A DNA stretch of 64,000 nucleotides from Apiotrichum sp. Y4204. Lineage: Eukaryota > Basidiomycota > Tremellomycetes > Trichosporonales > Trichosporonaceae. The position numbers were made by a program, and so were the translations under genes. The DNA is taken from contig JAMYHL010000013.1 in the NCBI GenBank assembly GCA_025531455.1, forward strand, positions 310,001 to 374,000. Direction: 5' to 3'. Positions 1 to 13,624 of this stretch are shown here, piece by piece; within the stretch, counting starts at the first letter, position 1; each line of letters begins with the position of its first letter. Below the pieces are notes generated by a model. The model was not told the DNA's origin and did not search any database. It saw only the letters and a program-made list of their open reading frames with translations.

Positions 1-3000
1 GTAAAGGCTATATCAGTCAGACTGTGCCGTGCCTGAATGCACGCCGAGGTCCCTGTGTTCCGAGCATTCCCTGGGTTTGGGCATGGAGAGCTTTGTCGCG
101 TTCCATTGGCTCGGAACCTTTGCAACCCGGCCTCAGTGAAGTACGTAAATGCTGTACGTTATGTGCCGCTGAGACATGCTTGTTGGGACCTGACCCAGGG
201 TAATGTCCTGACAGCGTATGAGCACAGCAAACGCAACTTGGAGGGTTTACTCCTGTCCTCTGGGCCCCCTCTTTCCTCCTCTCACCTTGGCATGAAACCT
301 TCAAGGCTTCCCGCATATGTCACCAATCGTCAACAAACTCTCCCCGCCCCAAACAAGAATTACACAATCATTGGATCTTGTAACGGCTAGCGACAAGGCA
401 AAACAGGTTCGATCGCTGGATTACTCTTTCCCGTCCAACCACACACGATCTGGTCCGACGCTCATGTTGGGCGTAGGCTGGAAAACACACTTTGCCCTTC
501 TATCGTTGCTGTTTGGTTTGCCGCGGAAATCTCAGTCGGGACTAGATTTTCCCAGTGGACGAAACACTTGCGTACTTGTACTGTACAATTGCCCATGGGA
601 ATCGTTGCTGTGAATAACGGCTGTATTGGATGATTTGGCTACTCGTGCAGCCCTTTGTCTGCTCAATCACGATCAAGCACGGATCGCCTGGTGCGCTGGG
701 GTTGTGGAGCCACTAATCTCGCTTTACCCCAGAAACCCTTCGGCCAGTCGGTCGGTCCACCTGGAGCCAGTTGGGAGACAAAAAGGAAGGACCGGGGGCA
801 GTGTACATTAGGGCGTAAGCATACCCAACCCTATCACCGACTTCCCTGTTTCTTCACCTGCCCGTGTCGAGGCCCCAGGAAAGTTGAAGGGTGCTCTGCA
901 TTACGGCATGTAAGAATGGCTTCCTGGAGAGGTAGACCGAGGCTGGGGTAGAAGGAACTGGGTGAGTGACCTCATTCCTGCAGGAGGGCCTCAGGACGCA
1001 AGGAGCACTGAGACCTCTGCATAACCGTCCAGTAACCAGTCGTGGCTTTGACAACTAAGGAGGATGCCAATCTGAGTTACGGGAAGAGAGGCTGCCACTC
1101 GTTTGTGCTGTGTAGCATCATTGGAAGCTTGTTTTAGAGCTATGAAGGGAACCGGCCTGGTAATTCACAGCACCCGACAGTTAATCAGTCGCTTGGACTC
1201 GACCCTCGACGCCACGACACGGCGGGGACGCAAGGTTGGAACGTTTTACTTTATTGTTTGCAGCTGTGCGCAATTGGTTGCTTCAAGGTGTGGACCGCAT
1301 GTGGACCGATGGGTGGGCGGTGGAATGGGACCTGGACCCACACTGCCCAATTCTTTGGAGACGAAGGATGCATAATGCGGTCTAGCTGATAATGGGGTCA
1401 AACGGAGAACGACAGGACTGGCGCAATGGCCCGACATGAAGCAGGAATGTGAGCAGAGAATGGAATACACAGGGTGACTGATGCACTCTGGAGGTGCCGA
1501 GGTGCCGAATTGCCGAGGCTACTACGACCTACTCGAGCATTGTTGTTTGAGGTAGCTGTTGCGAGGCAACCGTTACTATGACGCCACATCCCCGACGTTG
1601 TGACTTCTGCTGGGCAGTTGAGAAGCGTCAAGCGGTTCACTCTGAGGTCGCCTAGCTTGTACATGGGCGGGGTGAGTTATTGTACTGCCAGGAGTCCAGG
1701 AGCCCACGAACAGGACACAAGGACAGAATGGACTGGCGGTGGAAGAAGAGAAGTTTGAGGAGGGTCGTTTACGGCACATCGCGTGCAAGTGAGATCCTAC
1801 AGGCCTCAAGTACTGTACTGGCACGCACTTGTACCCCCGACGGGAACATGGCCAGACTCTCTGCGGCGCTTGGGGTCTCACATCCTCCCTGTTCCGAGGT
1901 GAAACTATGCTGTACATACGGGGGCCGAGAGACAGCGCGCAGAGGCTTCCCGATCTATAATGCTTCAGCATGTCACAACTTGCCTCCATCGGAACGCAAC
2001 ACGCGGTCTAAAGCTGAGGGAGCTTGGAGCTGACCGTGTCGCACACTGTACGAACAGCAGTTACTGCATGGGGCAAGTAAGTTTTGAGCCCATAGTTTGC
2101 GGCTGTGAGCTTCATCCGTAGCAGACTCCAGTCGTGTGGGATAGCCAGTTTTCCCGAGGCGATTGCCGCCGGCCGGCAAGGCAGTCAGGCAGTCAGCGCT
2201 GTTCGTGGTGGATGATTTGGGTGTCACGGTCAACCATGAGAAGGCATCTCGCCTCTCGATCACATTCTGATTGATGGCATAACGCTGCAGGTCAACGACA
2301 GGTCCCGGGCGGGTGTTCGCTGTGGTAGCTGGCCAGCATCCACGGCATCCACTCATCTCGATGCTGATTGTGCCTTTTCCTCACTCTCGTCCTAAATTGC
2401 CTCACTCTCCAGGCACACTCTCCTCTCTGCTCGTCTGCCTCTCCCATGCCCTCGCAATAGCCGAGCAAAGTGAGTATCGTGTTCTCCTAATTTCCCTGAA
2501 GAATGTTGTCGCCGCCGTGCCGTACGCGCCGACACGTAGAGAGTACGTACTCTTAAAGAAAATAAAGTTGGGTGACCCTGTGCCCTACTGCTGCAGATTT
2601 CCCACCTCGTCACCCAAAGCGAGGCCCAGGGCCACATCCCCCCCTCCCGGACCACAGGCTGGCAGCTGATGAAGTGACGACTGAGCTGATGTTGCCGGCT
2701 GACGGGCATTACTTTGCTGATACTCGAGGGGGACAGATCACAGGGCTCCGCAAACGTACCACGGAGCACCCTGGCCCTCGATAGTTCTCAGATAGAGTCC
2801 AGTTGGCCCGTTGCCCGCTTGGCTGAGAGCACACCGGGGGTCTAGGGAAAATTGCTTAACCGAGTCGTACTCCACCCCCTTGTACCGTGGCGTTCTCTGA
2901 GCAGAGTCATGTTCCCGAGCCCTTGAGGGCCCAGAGCTGTTGAGGCCAGGGTAGGTGCACTAGCCCAGAGGTGACAGAACTGTGTCAGGAGAATGTGCGA

Positions 3001-5046
3001 CCATGCCACTACGTACTGCTCACAGACTCACACGCACGCACGCGCACACCTACATACACCGGCCACAATGGGCAGAGTTGTAGTCCGATCTGGGCTTATT
3101 GTGATTGTGAATCGGCAAAAGAGCGTGTGTGGACGAATGGAGGGACGATCTGCCGATCCGAGCGGGTCGATCCTCAGGGAGGAGGGCGCAAGAGCTCAAG
3201 CCACCCCGACCGTCCGCCCGTCCGTGCACGCGCCCCGAATGCAACCGGTCAATCTTCCATGAACAACAGGTCCGAGACATCCATGTCAATGTCCAAGCGA
3301 CTATGCCTCATAGAGTATCCACAACAGAAGAACCGCGGAAAAAAACAACCAAACCATGATCTCGGAGTGGCGCTCATGGTTTGTCCTCCTCGACACTGCA
3401 TGCATTTAAATGACACATGGGAGACGGTAAACTCGGAGAACGTGACCCAACAAACAAAAGCGGGAGAGTAATGGATAAGGAGGCCGTAATTAGGGCTATG
3501 CAGCAGTCGGTGCCCAGGTGGGCGCCGCCGCTGCACAGGGTTTAGCAAACAAGCTGCAAGTAGCTGTGAGACGAGGAGTACAACGGACGCCCAAGGTTCG
3601 ATTACCACCGACCTGCTCTGGGATCCAACAAGCTGTGCCTGACCTGCTTGAACAGTCACCCTCAATTGCACAAGCTGCCCTCACGGTTCGCGGTCTTTTG
3701 CCGTCCAGTACAGCAAGAGCAGTGGAGTACTGCTGATCAGCAGAGGTGCTGAAGGCTCCCGCCCGTTTGTCGCTTAAAACGCAGGCATGGCACACGAGGG
3801 GGGTAGGCAATCAGCACGATAGGGTCACTGGGAACGGGGTGCAGACGAAAAAGGCTGCAAAGGGGCAGCAATGAAGAGGAGGCAAGACCAACCGCTGAGC
3901 CAAAAACGCAGATATTGACTGCACGAGCAAAGGAACAATAATAAAGCCTGTGCAGGGCAAAGCTAATAACACGAGGAGAGAGAAAAATGAAGGAAAGAAA
4001 GAAAGGGCAAACACGAGACACCGAGTCAGAGCTAAAGCCATGTACCGTCCTCGTGGACACCACCTGTGACGGCATCCTCAACCTCAGGGACAGGGAATGA
4101 CGGTGACCCAAGATCGTAAAGGCAAGAAGAGGCAGAAAGGGAGGCGGAGCAAGGCAGCGCAGAGGCAGAGCAGTTAGTGCACGGCAGGAGACCCACAGCA
4201 CAGGACGGGGAATACGCCCAGAGTGTAAAACGGCGTGCAGAATACCGTACCATTACTGTAAGAGACATGATGAGACACCACCTGCCCCCAGGGACGGGCT
4301 CGTACAGTTGATGCCCGCAACGCCTCAGGAATCAGCCAATGTTTGGGTTTTTTGGGGGCCCGGGAGGGGACAAGAGACAAGGAAAGGCAAAGGAGTCAAG
4401 GAGTCGAAACAGATGGGAGAGAGGAAAAGACAGGAGAGGATCGAGAGGACAGGACAGGAGAAAGAGAACAGTCAAACTTGATTGAGCTCAGTGTGCGCTG
4501 CTGCAAGGCAGAATACGCAGAACATGCAGAAACACGCAGAGCGCGGCAGGATTAGCCCCTCGAGAGGTGCAAAGCTGCAGAAACACAGCATACACGCCAG
4601 TTTGGCGGCGCAAGCACAGAAAGCTTACTGGATCTCACTGGTCTCGCGCTCTTCACAGTCACCTCAGGTCTGCTGCAGAGCGACCGCACCGTCAACTTCT
4701 GTGCACTCCGTCCACAGACCAGAAGGTCTCGCCAACTGATCTTCTGCGCGTGCGTGTTCTCTCGGTACATCGGGTCCTCTTGAAGTGGGCGATATATAGA
4801 TATCGAGGTGCTTCTGCGCTGTGCCTCTCTTTCCTCTCTCCATTGCCGCCTCGATAGCTTCTTCTCCAACCTTACCATCAGAGTAGATTCGACTCCGTTG
4901 TGACTGGTGTTCGTGTTGGTCGGCTTGACAGTGACATCTAGTTGACTTGCTTCTTGAAGTTCGACGACGGCCACATCACCAGCTCCTTGTCGCTTGCCAG
5001 TCCTGTCTTGTTCATCCCCCATTTCTTCCATTCTCCTCAACTGGCG
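1..5046. other. Gene-poor stretch upstream of the Zn2Cys6 gene
   Basis: No open frame here resembles a known protein, and none joins into a longer spliced frame. Every frame is short and most lack an ATG start. The last part, from about 4380 to 5046, is probably promoter and 5' leader of the Zn2Cys6 gene: it begins with a GA-rich tract at about 4370-4470 and has a TATATAG element at 4793. The rest (about 4.3 kb) is unexplained. It could hold a long noncoding RNA, a very degenerate gene, or an extended regulatory region. A short CA/CG-rich tract lies at about 3030-3060. Confidence 0.5.
4793..4799 (+). promoter_or_regulatory. TATA-like element upstream of the Zn2Cys6 gene
   Basis: TATATAG lies about 250 bases before the chosen ATG at 5047. 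If used, the leader would be roughly 200 bases long. The motif is short and may be chance. Confidence 0.25.
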
Positions 5047-6567
5047 ATGATGTCTGCCCAGTCCTATCCCTCCTCGTCGGGTCAGTACCCTCTCAACCTC
5101 TCCCCAACTCAAGGCCGCAACATGTACCGCAACACCGGCACCACCACCCCGGTCTCCATGCACCACGGTCAGTTCAACTACCCGACACCCACCCCGCCGC
5201 ACTCGAGCGCGTACCGGAGCCCCGTTCCGGAGCTCACGACCTACGGCCTTGTTACCCCGCCGACCACCACGCCATCTCAGTTCAGCTCCCCGTTAATCTC
5301 GTCCGGAGGCTTTACTCCCACACAGCCATGGGGTTCGCTCAACGCCCTCGCGCTCTCGCCCATGAACCAGATGGACCCTACCTTCTCCTACGGCTACCAC
5401 CAACCGTCTCCAATCCTCGGTCACGAAGGTGCCATGACGGCGGCTGGCGAGGTCTTCTCCACTGTGCCCCTCCGTCACCACGACATGGGTGGTGATGCCC
5501 TTGGCTTCCACCACCCCGTCTACTCCGGCCACCGCGGAGGCATGTTCGGTGGGCCAGGTCTAGGCATCAAGACCGGACCTCACGGCCACCTCATCCTCGG
5601 AGCCGACGGTCAAACTCCGACAGAGATCAAGAAGCGCACACGGTCCGCCCAGGCATGCGAACGTTGCCGGATCCGCAAAGCACGCGTGAGTTGTCTGTCA
5701 TTCCTCACCTTTGCCACACAGTGGGACCTGTGCCCTTGTGGCTTACGAGTGGCTCCATTCATCGATGTCACCTGTGAATCAGTGATCAGTGACTAACTCG
5801 TGCAGTGCTTCGGCGGCAACCCTTGCAACAGGTGCACAAAGCGCCGCTTCGTGTGCGAGTTTTCCACTGCGGTTCGCCAGAGGGGACCCAACAAGCCCCA
5901 GGTCAATGCCAGCGTAAGCGGCTCCGCCGGTCCCACTTCTGCGCCTCCGACAGTCGCATCCACCCACCCCAACGGCAAAGTCAACAACACGAATTCTGCT
6001 TCTTCGTCAGGGGCTGGCACGCCCGACTCGTCGTCCAAGACTGGTTCGCGGCGCCACTCGCTTCCTGAGGGCCCGACTTCGCAGTACATTCCGCACGCGC
6101 CCGCAAAGTCGTTCTCGACCACCGAGGTACCGCGCCTCGCGGCCGTGACCGAGGAGGGAGCCTACCTGCCGCCAAACTGGACTGTCGTCCCAAACCTCCC
6201 GACCCCGACGGCCGAGTACCTGGCTGTGCCCCAGCCGCCGGCATCCGCAAACGGTATGCGCACGGACGTGAGCTTCTTTTCTATGCCTCCAACGATTGGC
6301 ACCACGACCCCTGTTAGTGGCGCCGCCTCTGCCACTGGTGAGCGCTCCCCGCTCCTGGCATACACTCCCGAGATGGACTCGAGCGCACCCACCACCAGCT
6401 CGTCCGTCGACTACCCCTACACTCCTGTTTCCCCCGCCACGACCTTTTCCCCCACGCTCTCTCTCACGCCCACCGGCAATGCCGCCATGAACGCCAACGC
6501 TGTCAACATGACTGGCCACTTTGCCGCCCAGCAGGAGCAGGCCACCGCTACCTTCGTTAACGTGTAA
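5047..6567 (+). CDS. Zn2Cys6 (fungal binuclear cluster) transcription regulator
   Basis: Two exons, 5047-5685 and 5806-6567, encode 466 residues. The binuclear zinc cluster has the classic spacing C-x2-C-x6-C-x5-C-x2-C-x6-C at C204, C207, C214, C220, C223 and C230, with basic residues between the first cysteines, so the protein should bind DNA as a GAL4-type regulator in the nucleus. The 120-base intron falls inside the cluster, just before the third cysteine, and only splicing completes it. The cluster sits mid-protein rather than at the N-terminus. The rest is low complexity, rich in Pro, Ser, Thr, Gly and His. I see no fungal-specific middle homology domain, so this is a cluster-only regulator. 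Start: the first of two adjacent ATG codons, after a pyrimidine-rich leader. Target genes cannot be told from the sequence. Confidence 0.9.
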
Positions 6568-9500
6568 ACGTACCACCAGACGAAACCGAACAATCGAATC
6601 CTTGCAACTCGTTTTGGACAATGAACAATGCCTCATGTCTTGATTTATCATGTCGTTTAGAATAGCGTTCCCCCCTCACTCCCCTTCTCTGGTCTCACTC
6701 AACTTCCCTCAATGCGTCGCGCATCTCCAATTGCATAACACCCAGATAGATTCCACCGGACAATCAAGTCTGTGGTCGCAGGTTGTCTTCTTCCTTTCTT
6801 CTTCTCTCTCAATTGTATAGGTCACTCGGGGGTTGCAGCATAGCCCCAGCCACTCGTGTACGTTTATCATATGCATGTCCGCAAACACATAATGATGTGA
6901 TCACGATCGACGAAGCGATGCAGTTACCGACCCACTTTTGACGACGCGAAGCCTTGTACATCAAACTACCATTGCTCAGACAAACTATGCGTTCCGAGTC
7001 CCTTCCATGCCGCGGGGCTGCCGACTTGCAACGATCTCGGTCTCGATCACGCTTCAACTGTAACTTATAACAAGGACTCCACAACGCCTGGGGCCGAGAC
7101 CAGTGCGCCTGGGTCCGCTCAGCAGCCCCGCATGCCTGTAGCTCCCCTCCCCCTCCCCGCCTCTTCGCTGCAACTCTGTGTGCCTCTCCTCACCACGGAG
7201 ACGCTTACAGTCCAGTGGAACCGCAGTACCTTTCCTAGCCACATCTGGTGGCCTCAGTGCCTTTGTTGTTGATGGCCGTGCCTGCAGTCTGAGGCCCACA
7301 GCGCACTCGACGATGTGGTACAATAGCAAACATGTCAAGAATTCGTTCCTTGAGGGCATGCAATCGGTCGTCCATAACGCTCAACCATATCGGCGGTTCA
7401 GGTGCCCCAGCCTCCTCTTGTCTGTCCGTGTCCCCCGGACAGCCCACAAACCTTGATTCAACTTTGGCTAGATGTCATTCCCAAGTCTGTGCATTTGGCT
7501 CACTGTCTCACTGCACAAGCTTGCCGGCTTCCCCGCGGCCTCAGCGCCACATCCCTCCACCGCCCACGGCCCAGTCGTCAAGTGCTGCCCAGAGGCACAG
7601 GCGATCGCTGTCGGGCCGGCCCGCGCCGGAAGGTCCGGTCGCCCCTGCCACACAAACGCTAATTCTGTCATATTCTGTTCTTGTCATTGTCACCGACGAT
7701 GCTGAGCTTGTTGATCTTGCTGAAGCTTGTTGGGCCAGCTTGCACCGCACCCCCAACCTAGTCCCAAATTGTGTGGTTTGTGGTATGCCATGCCGCCCCG
7801 TTGATCTCAAACTTGGTCCGGTGACCACCAGGCATCCTTGTCCAGGACAACCTTAACCTCATGCAGTGCGGTGTGGGGGGGATACATGCCGATCCCAGTT
7901 TATTTCCATAACGTGCAAGCGTGCTGCATCTTCGTCTCCTTGGCGCGTGGTGAGTAGCCGATACAGCTGGACTAGGAGTACAGATTTTGCTGCAGAGGAG
8001 TGATGCCTCAAGCCACCGCATGACAGGACCTGTGGCGTCAGGTAGTCTACAGCTCTATCTCTATAGTCTGCATGTCACCTGGCGCCGTTACAAACGACAA
8101 GGTACACAGTCGTCGTCGCCTTAGTTCCCGAAGTCCACGACTCGACTGCATTGAATGCTTCGACCACCCCTTGCTGGCAAATCAAAATCAAGGTTACCTT
8201 CTCTCCGAGGTGTGCAAGAGTATGTGTCAGGCGGCGACAAACCGGTTCAGATCTGGATGATATACGGTCAGTGACTTACCCATTAATTTTATTGTACTTT
8301 TTTTTAAATTCTCGATTGTCTTCTTGTTCTTCTACACCCCCCCGTTCTCGATCCCTCGATCTGTGACGCCCGAGGCGGGCGTGCCGTGACACCTGCCGTA
8401 ATATCACGCGTCAAAGTGGGCGCCAAAAGAGGAGTACGACGTTCCTGAGGGGTCGAGGGCAGGTCAACCTGGCCACTCATGTTCTGGCTGATATCGAGCT
8501 ATCGAGCTATCGAGCTGTGTGATATCCTGCACGTGGTGTACGATTTGCCCAAAGTCGCCAAAATACTGTGCTCCAGGCGCACAGGGTCATGAACTGCCAG
8601 CAACCAGAACGGCCCTTGCATGTCCTTCAAGTCACGGGTCACGCGACGCCACCCATCGATCCCCATGAGGCAGCGCCTCTTGAGCATGGAGCATGAGCAT
8701 CAAGGCGCAGCATTGAGGCGCATGGAACGCTGAGCTTGTTACCGAAGAGGACGCAGCAGATCCCATATCGGGGCACTGGGTGCGCGACGTCGCTTCTGTG
8801 AGCTGCATGCTGCGCGATTGCCCGGCGCGCCCCTCCACCGGGCCTGCGCATGCAGCGCGGCGCGTGGAGCCATACCCGAGGAATTGTGCCTCCCACAGAA
8901 GGATTGTACACTGCACATTGCATGCCTGGCCCCACCAACTCTGTACAGCCTCGAGAGCTTCAGCTTCGGTAGATCTGTCGGCCAGAAGTGTAGTCCTGGT
9001 TGTCGAGCTCCGAAGCGTGTAGCTGCTTGGTTGTTCCGAAGAATGAAGCCTCGCGACTGGCAAGCAGCGCAGCAGAGCCTGTCACGGCCGGACTGGCTCA
9101 AGCCCCGATCGAGTGTCCGGCGTCTGCATTTAGCTCCAGACCTGTCGTGTCGTCATCTGCACACCGCCGGTATGCCAGTGACTTGTCTTCGTGGGCGCTC
9201 GAGGTGTATTCGTATCGAGTAGCGAGTCGCCGGACTGTAGGGCGACAGTCGGGTAACAGGCACGATGCTGGGGATCTGGCTAGGGGCTCAGTGCGCCACA
9301 GTCACGTCGACCTGCGCCGCCTGTGCCCCACCGTCAATGATAATGGTACTTTCCAGTTCGTGAGACACGCGACCCAAACGTGGACATTAGCTCGGTTCCC
9401 CGACCGAGTCATATGCCACCGTCCCTTTACGCGTGCGAATTCACGTTCGGAGAGTACCCACGCCTCGAAGCATGATAGTACCTGACCGAGTCCTGGACGC

Positions 9501-9786
9501 GTCGTCACGCCATAGTTTAGTCTACGCAAGACGCGTCAGCGCTACCGAGGGCAGTACAATGCGGGTTGCTCCTTTTATTGGGCTGCTGGGATGAGGGACC
9601 CCAGATACTGTTAATGGAATCTTAATCAGTAGAACTCTCCGTCCTGGGCACCAGACGATTGGTCTTGCGGGAACATGCTGTTCATCAAGAGGAACAAACC
9701 AATACACGTATCATCGCAACCACTAACTCTTTGGATGTCGGTATCTCCTCTTCGGACAGTGATACACCTGCTCATCATCTACACAC
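6568..9786. other. Gene-poor 3.2 kb between the Zn2Cys6 and SUN genes
   Basis: Neither strand gives a frame that looks coding or can be spliced into one. The first 100-300 bases are probably 3' UTR of the Zn2Cys6 gene, and the last few hundred are 3' UTR of the minus-strand SUN gene. It contains a perfect triple repeat of an 8-mer at 8493-8516. The role of the remainder is unknown. Confidence 0.45.
8493..8516. repeat. Three perfect tandem copies of ATCGAGCT
   Basis: The 8-base unit ATCGAGCT repeats three times without mismatch in noncoding sequence. It is probably a replication-slippage microsatellite with no evident function. Confidence 0.8.
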
Positions 9787-12363
9787 TCAAAGCTCCACTT
9801 TGTCGTGCTCCTCAGGATGTCCTTCGCTTCCTACTTGAGACGGTTCCGGCGGAACCTCCTCACCATGAACGCGCACCTGAACAACGTCAGCGAGGGACCA
9901 GGATATCATGAAACAGGGTACGTACGCGGTAAAGGCACGTAAAGTCACCGCCCCAGTTGGACTGGATCTTGAACAGAACGGCCTGGGTCTGGATCCCCAG
10001 CTCGATCAGGTCCACGGGAACGGGGAACGTTTGTATGGGATCTGTTGATGTGGCATCGTAGTCGAAGGACGTAAGGAGGAGCCGCTCGGGAGTCTCGTCG
10101 AGACTGATCGCCCTGAAAGGAGGTTAATTCGATCAAGCGTAAACAGTCACGTACGTTGCTGGAAGGTCGTCCATAGTTGCCCGGCGCTCAAGGTACTCCT
10201 TGGCCTTGGCCTGATTCTCTTGTCCCTCAACAGACATCCACTGCGGACGGTGGTCAGCGTCTCCTAAAAACATTCTACTTACCACTTCGAAGCGTTTGGG
10301 AGCGGAAGCGACGTCGAAGGACAGCTCGTGCGCGGCATGCTCAACAGTAACAGAAGTTACCTTAACCTGACGGGTGAGCATGATGGACAGTGTGCCTTTG
10401 TCGGTGGCAAATGGCCAACAATTCCCGACAGAGTTGTCGGGATGCAGCGCCGTCGCCGGCTGACGTCCTTCCACTGATTTTTCGCCACGAACCCAACGGG
10501 CAAAGGATGACGGTTCTTTGAGAACGAGTGTCGGCGAGGTTGAGCCAGGAATGACGCGAGCACCGGACGAGAACAGCGCGTAGTCGCGCAATGCAATCGT
10601 ATCCTTGCTGTACTTGACGAGCGCGGCATCGATAAGGGCCTGGAGCGCGGCGGTAACATCTTCGCCCTTGGCAGTCTTGATAGTAACAGGTGCACGAGAC
10701 AAGGTGCCCGGTGACACCTTGACATTGTTCCTCAAGCTATCAAGCTCCTTGTGCAGGACGTCGATGAACTCGGCACGCTCGACGTACTTGGAATCTCGAG
10801 TCCAACGCTCAAACATACGGTCGGACCAAGCTTCCAGTTCGCGCTCATACTTGTTCACACTCCACTGGTCCTTCGGAGTTTGAACACCGCCGGAGATCAT
10901 CTTACGAACCGTTTCCTCCACCTCACCGGAGCCGATGAAGAGCTTCTTCAGCTCAGCATAGAAGTGAGGGTCCACAGTCATCTTGCCGTTCTCATAGCGG
11001 ACTGGTACGTGGCGAGGGAGGATACGCTCAAGTGCGGATTTGATACGGCCATCATCAAGCGAAGCGCGGATGTCACGTTCAACGATGATTACGCGGTCCT
11101 TGAGGGAGGCGAGATCGCTTTCGAGACTCTTGATAGCACTGTCATGATTGCTGCTAACGGCCGCCACATTTTTGAAGTCGATCTTGAGTCTGTTAACCGT
11201 CTCGCGGAGATCGCGGAGGTCGACGGTGGTCTCGCGCCTTTCCATGTTGACCTTCTTCGTGAGGCTTTGCAAATGACCCTCCATATTGACCAATCGTCCG
11301 GCAAGATCTTCCATTGATGCGGGGATTTCGGTTGGGGCGAGATATGTCGGCGACATACCCAATGCAATCCTGGCCCACGTTGAGGCCAGCATGCCGATAA
11401 CGAGCAACCCCAACAGGGCCTTCAACCAAGCGGCCTGCCGTTCATACCACTTGGAGGCCTTTCGTACACGGTACTTGATCGACGTCCACCAAGTGTCCGG
11501 CACCAGAAGCCCCGCAATTGTCCCGCTAATATCAGCCATCGCTCGCCGAGAAGTTGATCGTCCGCGACGCGGAGAAGCAGGACCCTGGCTAACCCCGCGT
11601 ATTGAGTCGGTAACACGGACATTCGGTGTCGGAGTATCTGGGTCCTCTGGAATGACAGGATGCAACGGGATGTGATCGCCGTCGCCGCGCGACATAGTGG
11701 GTGTGGCGGTATCCGGAAGGACAGAGGTTTGCCTAGGCGTCCTGGAGGCAATGCCAGACATCCGACGCACTCCGCGACCCTCACGGGCAGGAAGCGTGCG
11801 AAGTTTGGGAGCCTCATCCCCAGCTCCAGAGTCGCCGTCCGAATCGTTGTTATTGGGTCGCCATGCCTCCTCGTCATGCATAGCGTTGCCTGCACCGCGA
11901 GCACGAACGGCCGCATGCTGCGACGAACCAGCAGGTCCGCCCTGCCTGTTCGTCACGAATGCGTCCTCAGATGCGTAGGAGTCGTCCTCAGACGCCTGAC
12001 TTCCGGCCGGCGACCGCACAGAACGGCGACTTGAGCTGAAGGCGTCGTCCTCAGTCGCTGTAAGATAGTAGCTCACAGGTCCGTTGCCTTTAGCAGAGTT
12101 CGCAACCTGGTCTGCAGCTGCTGAGCGACGAGCAGCAGAGTTTTGAGAGACAGATGGCGGATGAGGGGAACGACGTGAGGGGTAGCCAGCCACGCCACCC
12201 ACTGCTAGCATGCCATTTCCCCTACTGAAATCGTCAGTACACACTCCAGGTCGACGATGCAAACAAACTCGAGGAAGCCGAGCGGTGACACGTACTTGAC
12301 TGATGTGCTGGTGTTGAAAGTTGTAGACGTAAAGCTGGCGTTGAAAGACTGGGATACTCGCAT
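9787..12363 (-). CDS. SUN-domain nuclear envelope protein (Sad1/UNC-84 family)
   Basis: Minus-strand exons 12363-12296, 12224-10283, 10240-10155, 10112-9926 and 9876-9787 give 790 residues. The N-terminal half is low complexity and acidic/Ser-rich. A membrane segment follows at about residues 288-312, then a coiled-coil-like stretch (about 315-430) and a C-terminal SUN domain (about 565-770). The SUN domain opens with an RDYALFSSGA-type motif and ends with an NWGGDFTCLYRVR-type motif, both typical of the family. SUN proteins sit in the inner nuclear membrane and bind KASH proteins, linking chromatin to the cytoskeleton. The last three exons are needed for the complete SUN domain. The start ATG at 12363 lies in a 68-base first exon whose frame joins correctly only after splicing at a GTACGT donor. 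A downstream start is possible. Confidence 0.9.
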
Positions 12364-12898
12364 CGAGCTGTGTCAAAAGAACAAAGGGAAGCAGTGTCAG
12401 CTGTAATGTTCACCTATGCGCCCAAGCCATGGTGCCGACCACAACAACAACGCCTTGGGTCGTGTTGACACTCACTGGTCCGTGCCGGTGTTCGGAGCAA
12501 ACGCGTTCTGCGAGCTTATGCTGGCGACACTCCCATCACGGCGATGGCGAGGAGGCATGATTGTTGTCTAGATGTCGACCGAATAGATGGAGGGAAGGCG
12601 AACAAAGGAACAGGATGGGCAGATGAAGTTGGTGGAAGTTGATTGCGAATGTCGTCCAGGAGGCTGCGGATACCCAACAATCAGAAGGCGACGTTGTCGA
12701 GGTGTCAAAGAACCCAAGGATGTCGCTGTACTGTTTAATCGGCGCGCAACGATGATGAGTCGAAGATCGGAAGATCAGATGAGGATGATCCGTCTGGTGA
12801 TTGGTTTGTTTGTTGTTGGATATGAGCAAAATGTTCAAAGTCTCAACAGTTGCCGAACATTGGTACAGCGCACAGCGTTTGTGATAATGTGAGCTTCG

Positions 12899-12914
12899 TG
12901 TGTGTGTGTGTGTG
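12899..12914. repeat. (TG)8 microsatellite
   Basis: Eight perfect TG dinucleotides lie upstream of the SUN gene start. Simple repeat, likely length-variable between strains. Confidence 0.85.
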
Positions 12915-13548
12915 ACAGTGCGGGCCGATTCTCTTTTGTTTTGGTTGCTTTGCCTTTGAAGAGGATCGAGTGGATGAAGTGCAAAAGGGACCGGTGCAAC
13001 AGCAAGGGCACAAGGAAGAGACCGGGCTGGTCTGTGCGCGGTCTCACGAGCGTGGATTGAGGGACGCCCTCCGTGATCCGTGATGTTGTTTCAGTCCTGT
13101 GTGTCCAGAACTGCGTTATGTGCGACAACGCTGTGTTAGAGCTGTGCGTGATGTGTGAGCTGTGATGGGTGAGTCAAGGGATGATGGCGAAAGAAGCGGT
13201 TGTGGTTGTGCGCATTTGTTGTTGTTGACCATCCATCCATGTGTATGCTTGTCTGTATGCATTTTGCCTGCACTTGGGCACTCTCCACCATCATTGGATG
13301 TTGTTTCTAAGGCACCAGCATACAAGTCGCAAGTCGCCAGCTCACTAGCGCTAGAACGTACAATTGAGCGCGACACATCAGGGGCGGACGACGCGTTCCC
13401 CTTCAAATGGGCACCTCAGCCAGCCATCTCCAGTTAACCAGTTCCTAATGAAGAGTCATAATACCAAGGTACAGTAAATATAGTAGGTGATGGCCTGATC
13501 ATAACAAGAGTCTCTAGTAGCCAGCGTATTACACGTGGGTTTGATCCC

Positions 13549-13624
13549 GTTGTCGACCGTTGTCACGTTGTCGACGTTGTCACGCTGCACGCTGCATGCA
13601 CTGTGCGCACTGTGCGCACTGTGC
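13549..13624. repeat. Two adjacent short tandem repeat arrays
   Basis: Alternating copies of GTTGTCGAC and GTTGTCAC are followed by three perfect copies of the 9-mer GCACTGTGC. They lie in noncoding sequence about 470 bases beyond the RPS16 stop codon. No function is evident. Confidence 0.75.

Noticed and set aside
3590..3620. GGTTCGATT motif resembling a tRNA B box (also near 406)
   Set aside because: The flanking bases cannot form a T-arm, and no A box or acceptor stem is present.
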